From Brachionus koreanus (lineage: Eukaryota; Rotifera; Eurotatoria; Ploima; Brachionidae): 64,000 nucleotides of DNA. Each line of letters begins with the position of its first letter. The stretch's first letter is position 1. The stretch covers positions 216,847 to 280,846 of the forward strand of contig PJRA01000403.1 in NCBI GenBank assembly GCA_016987375.1. Reading direction: 5' to 3'. This document shows positions 60,801-64,000 of this stretch, piece after piece. The notes below the pieces were generated by a model. The model saw only the letters and a program-made list of their open reading frames with translations. It was not told the DNA's origin and did not search any database. Both the position numbers and the translations under genes were made by a program.

Positions 60801-63388
60801 TGATTTTTCAAAAGTTGACTCATAATTAAATTCCAATTCGAATCATCATATTTGACTCGGTAAAATCCAAAGGCATCCAAATTTGCTAAAATGTAATTAT
60901 CACTTTCAAGTTCGTCTTCCAATCGAACAATTTCTATTTTTTAATTTTTTTTTTAAATAATAAAAATTCAAATTAAAAATTTTTTACTTTCACTTTGATT
61001 TGAATCAATCCAGGAAACAATTTTGTAAATGTTTGACACATTAAACTTGGCTGCATTAGATTTGGCTTCGACGGATAATTTTTCTACACTAAAAGATAAT
61101 GGTACGTCCCATTTGTAGCTAAAATTTATCAAATTTTAATGAAAATTTTTCCATTTTAAAATAATCAAATAACTTGAAAGGTGAAGGCTGTATTGGCTGA
61201 GTTGGATCATATAAAAACTGTTCTTGGTGTACTTTAACATGAGTTTGGTTAATAGCTTTAACTTGTAGCAAAGGATAGCCCATTTGTTTTGTCCATGTAT
61301 TCAATATTCTTGTGAGATTTAATTTTTTATCTGAGTACTGGGAAAAAAAAATTAATAAATTGTCGAGATTCAAACGATTTCTCACTTTTTTAAGTGATTG
61401 CCATAAGTCATTCTGTTCAGTATTTTCATATGAAAATTTATTCAAATAATCCTTTGGAAAGAAAATAAAAAAACATGCTAACATTTTATCTTAATTTTTT
61501 TTAGTTCTTACAGTTAGACCATTCTTAAAATTTGATTCACCTAAAAAATAATTAATCATTCTAATAACTGAACCTCCTTTTCCGTAAGTTATTCCATCAA
61601 ACATGGACACAATATCATCGGTGGTGTTTACTTCAACTGAAATGGGATGCGATGATTGAACTGAATCAAGTTCCATACTATTTAAAACAACTTCAATTAA
61701 TTGATCTTGCATTTCCCATTCAGGTTTAAAAGATCCAGTTCCCAGAAATTGCATATATCTGGCAAATCCTTCATTGAGCCATATGTCAGTCCACCAAGAC
61801 GGCGTCACCAAATTTCCAAACCATTGATGGGCAATTTCATGTGCAATCACTTCAACTATGTACTGAAGAGCTGATTGACTATTTTTTTCAGGATCATACA
61901 AAAGCCTTGATTCACGGTATAAAATCAAGCCCCAGTTTTCCATGGCACCAGCGCTAAAATCTGGTAAAGCAACATGGTCTAACTTTGGCAATGGATAGCC
62001 TATGTTGTAGTATGACTCAAAAAATTTTATTGTGCTTACAGATGCATTCAAAGCCAAATCTAATTGATTTATGGCATTAGGTCTTGAACAAACTCGAACA
62101 GTAAGATTTTTGGTAAATTTAAGATCAATATTATTTGAAATGCATTCGAAATCTGAAATTACAAATGCAACAAGATAAGTTGACATTTTAACTGTTTTAT
62201 GAAATTCTGTTTGCACCCAATTGTAACCAGTTTCATCATTTGACTCTAATTTTGTCGAACTCTTGACCATCATGTTTGATAAAACATTTACACTAGAGTC
62301 ATGTAAGACTCGAATTTTGAATTCTGCTTTCATATCAGGTTCATCAAAACAAGGAAATACTCTTTATAAATAAATTTTTTATAGCTGAATAAAAAAAGAA
62401 CCGTATTCCTTGCAAATAAGTAGCGGCTAAATTGTGAATTAATAGAAGAAATCAAATACTTAGATGATAGAAATTTATTTATTAGAGGGGCACTTATTGC
62501 CAAGGGAAAACAGTAGTATCAAATAAGAAAAAATTTAAATTTACTTTCGTGCATCATTAGGTTCCATTTGAGATGCCAATAGCCATCTTTTGTTGCCTGA
62601 ATTATCAGTATATAAGCTTTTGTACAAACCATAATTGTCACCTCTAGTCAAACCTTTAAAGTTCATACTAAGCCAATACTCTTCATCTTTAATAAAACTA
62701 TTTTTAAAAAGATCAACTTGAAACAATTGAGTTTGATTATCATAAGATATTTTTTCAATTAGATAATTTGACTTTATTAATTTACGAACAGGAATAAAAT
62801 TATTGTTGCTCAAACTTTTTAATTCAAAAGAATGGTCATCTATTTCTATGTCTTGATGTTTATGAAAAATTAATTTAGACGTATTTTTGTGGCATTTAAA
62901 TTTAACAAGAAGATGCCCGTTATAAAACAAAGGCTCTTGTGTCACATTAAAATATGGCTTGATTAGAATTTCGTAAAAATAAGGTTTTAAATCTCTAGGA
63001 AGACGGTAATTTTTAATCGGATCAGAAGATGGAGCAATAGGTACAGGTTTAGTTGAAGATGGACAATTTTGTTTCCAATCTTTTATAAAATAAAACTATT
63101 TATTTTTCTTTAAATTTTAAATAATTTACTATCAATTATTAATGGATTTTGACAATACAATGTTGGACAGTTTGAAATATTGTTAGAAGCAGAAGTGGTT
63201 GAATGTATAATATCTGAATTGCAAAAAGTCGGTGTAGAGTTCGACTTTAATTTATAAATTCCTATCAAAGAACCAGCAAAAAGTACAATTGTAAAAACAA
63301 TTAAGAAAGTAGCTAAGCGCTTTGAAATTGAAAGTCCTGTGCGTCGTTGTTTTCCAGGCTCTTGAAAATGAAACTCATTTGAGGGCAT
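51807..63388 (-). CDS. Tandem (two-unit) M1 aminopeptidase N, type II membrane protein of 1,934 residues
   Basis: Nineteen exons: 63388-63130, 63079-62545, 62361-61512, 61451-61174, 61118-60988, 60933-60797, 60739-60345, 60293-59985, 59935-59857, 58444-57888, 57830-57430, 57379-57347, 57288-57053, 56996-56865, 55720-54956, 54912-54734, 54682-54518, 52219-52079, 52029-51807. All phases agree (5,805 nt). A short tail, membrane segment (about 24-47) and stalk lead into unit A (about 110-1033): PCFDEP, GAMEN 403-407, HEIAH 439-443, E462, Tyr in GITYGKGG, full ERAP1-like C-domain. Unit B (about 1045-1934): PCFDEP, GAMEN 1321-1325, HELAH 1357-1361, E1380, Tyr in ISYDKGSS, full C-domain. Unit B has no membrane segment. 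Exon 57888-58444 joins A's last helices to B's first strands. Donors before 61173, 59984 and 54955 are weak (GTTATT, GTTACA, GTTTGT). Both units look catalytic. Confidence 0.9.
52220..54517. other. Long intron of the tandem aminopeptidase (2.3 kb)
   Basis: Lies in unit B near the C-terminus. At 53670-53850 a block with AGCCAGATGAAGAAACGATT and a later GGAGCATTAGCTC...AAATAAATAAA looks like the 3' end of a retroelement. At 54000-54240 a broken reading ([13 protein letters not shown]) may be a transposase scrap. Neither is firm. Confidence 0.35.
55721..56864. other. Long intron of the tandem aminopeptidase (1.1 kb)
   Basis: On the plus strand an open stretch at 56487-56644 reads [11 protein letters not shown]...[16 protein letters not shown], about 52 codons. 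I cannot assign it; a mobile-element scrap is likely. Confidence 0.35.
58445..59856. other. Long intron between unit A and the bridging exon (1.4 kb)
   Basis: Holds a TTAA-type MITE (58569-58768) and otherwise A/T-rich sequence. It separates LQE at the end of exon 9 from FMSFFAG at the start of exon 10. No alternative 3' end, stop codon in frame or promoter-like feature was recognised. Confidence 0.5.
58569..58768. mobile_element. TTAA-type MITE, nearly complete copy
   Basis: Left end TTAACACTAGAAGCTCGGCT with TTAA flank and a well-kept interior (TGATTTCTCATAAAAATTTC). The right end is degraded. It lies in the intron between the two aminopeptidase units. Confidence 0.8.
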
Positions 63389-64000
63389 TTCTAAATTAGG
63401 GCTAAAAGTAAATTTTTATTTTGAAAAAAAAAATTGTATTCTTGATAAATGTGCTAAAATTACATTTTTTGAAGATAAAAAGTTAATTAAGCTTGAATAT
63501 TCACTTATTAGGTTATCTTTTTCTAAAAATTAAGGAAACTTAAGAGCTTTTGAACATTAGATATCACAAGCTTTATATTAAATTTTGACCTATTAAAACT
63601 GAAAACTTAAGGTAGTGTATCAGGTATCTTGAAAATGAATATATTTATAAACAAGGTAATATCTAATACTAGAGATTTAGATTTGCAATTGAAAAATTTT
63701 TAATTTTTATTTTTATATTCTTTTTTAAATAAGGTAGAGAACATTGATATTTAATTTTTTTATTTAAATAAGTAGATAACATTTAAAATTAATTTTTTTT
63801 AAGCTAAAATAAAATAAATAAACTTTTTAAAATGCTAATTCTTTTAGAATTAAGTTTCTAAATTTGATAAATATTATATTTTTTAAATATAGTGATCAAA
63901 AATAATCATCTTGAATATTTTTTTACTGAATATCTGCAACAAGCTTGCAATATCAAAAAAAAAACTTCAGTTTTTCATTACAATTTAAAATAGAATTTAT
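63389..64000. other. Upstream region of the tandem aminopeptidase
   Basis: About 610 bases, A/T-rich, expected to hold the promoter. No recognisable element. Confidence 0.5.

Noticed and set aside
1..64000. CRISPR arrays, operons, ribosome binding sites
   Set aside because: The DNA is eukaryotic with spliceosomal introns; no spaced direct-repeat array of CRISPR type was seen.

Overview
This window is nuclear DNA of a small-genome, strongly AT-rich animal. Every gene is spliced except one. Most introns are 45-60 nt with plain GT...AG ends, intergenic DNA is A/T-dominated and full of short decayed transposons, and the gene set is animal (GGA, GPR107/108, CDC20, DNase II, SPPL2, neprilysin, a ciliary protein, a metazoan tRNA-Glu). 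A monogonont rotifer such as Brachionus fits composition, intron size and gene content, but that is inference. ORFs alone do not show the genes, so I joined exons by reading splice sites and checking phase across each junction.

Layout. 1-2968 (-): membrane aminopeptidase N (M1) with a mucin-like minisatellite stalk, C-terminus beyond the window. 3325-3832 (-): small MYND zinc-finger protein. 5457-9915 (+): neprilysin-like M13 peptidase with a 1.8 kb intron holding nested MITEs and a double palindrome. 10056-10127 (-): tRNA-Glu(UUC). 11091-11290: tRNA-derived SINE candidate. 11662-13583 (+): GGA clathrin adaptor. 14907-18644 (+): GPR107/108. 20105-22510 (-): TMEM245. 23532-24430 (-): CFAP77-like protein. 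27300-28575 (-): DNase II. 29933-34678 (-): large protein ending in a MIEAP-type domain. 39705-41236 (+): CDC20. 42979-43647 (+): secreted lipocalin-like protein. 47629-50121 (+): SPPL2 intramembrane protease. 51807-63388 (-): one 1,934-residue membrane protein with two complete M1 aminopeptidase units in tandem.

The most notable object is the tandem aminopeptidase. A single exon (57888-58444) encodes both the last helices of unit A and the first strands of unit B, so the fusion does not depend on joining distant exons. Both units keep GAMEN, HExxH-x18-E and the catalytic tyrosine region. Shared intron positions among unit A, unit B and the separate M1 gene at 1-2968 point to duplication within one family.

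The genes do not form an operon or pathway. Loose themes are secretory/endolysosomal traffic (GGA, GPR107, SPPL2, DNase II) and surface peptidases (three M1 units and one M13). The non-coding DNA holds at least four MITE families, two LINE reverse-transcriptase relics, a mariner relic, a possible hAT relic and possible 5S- and tRNA-derived sequences.
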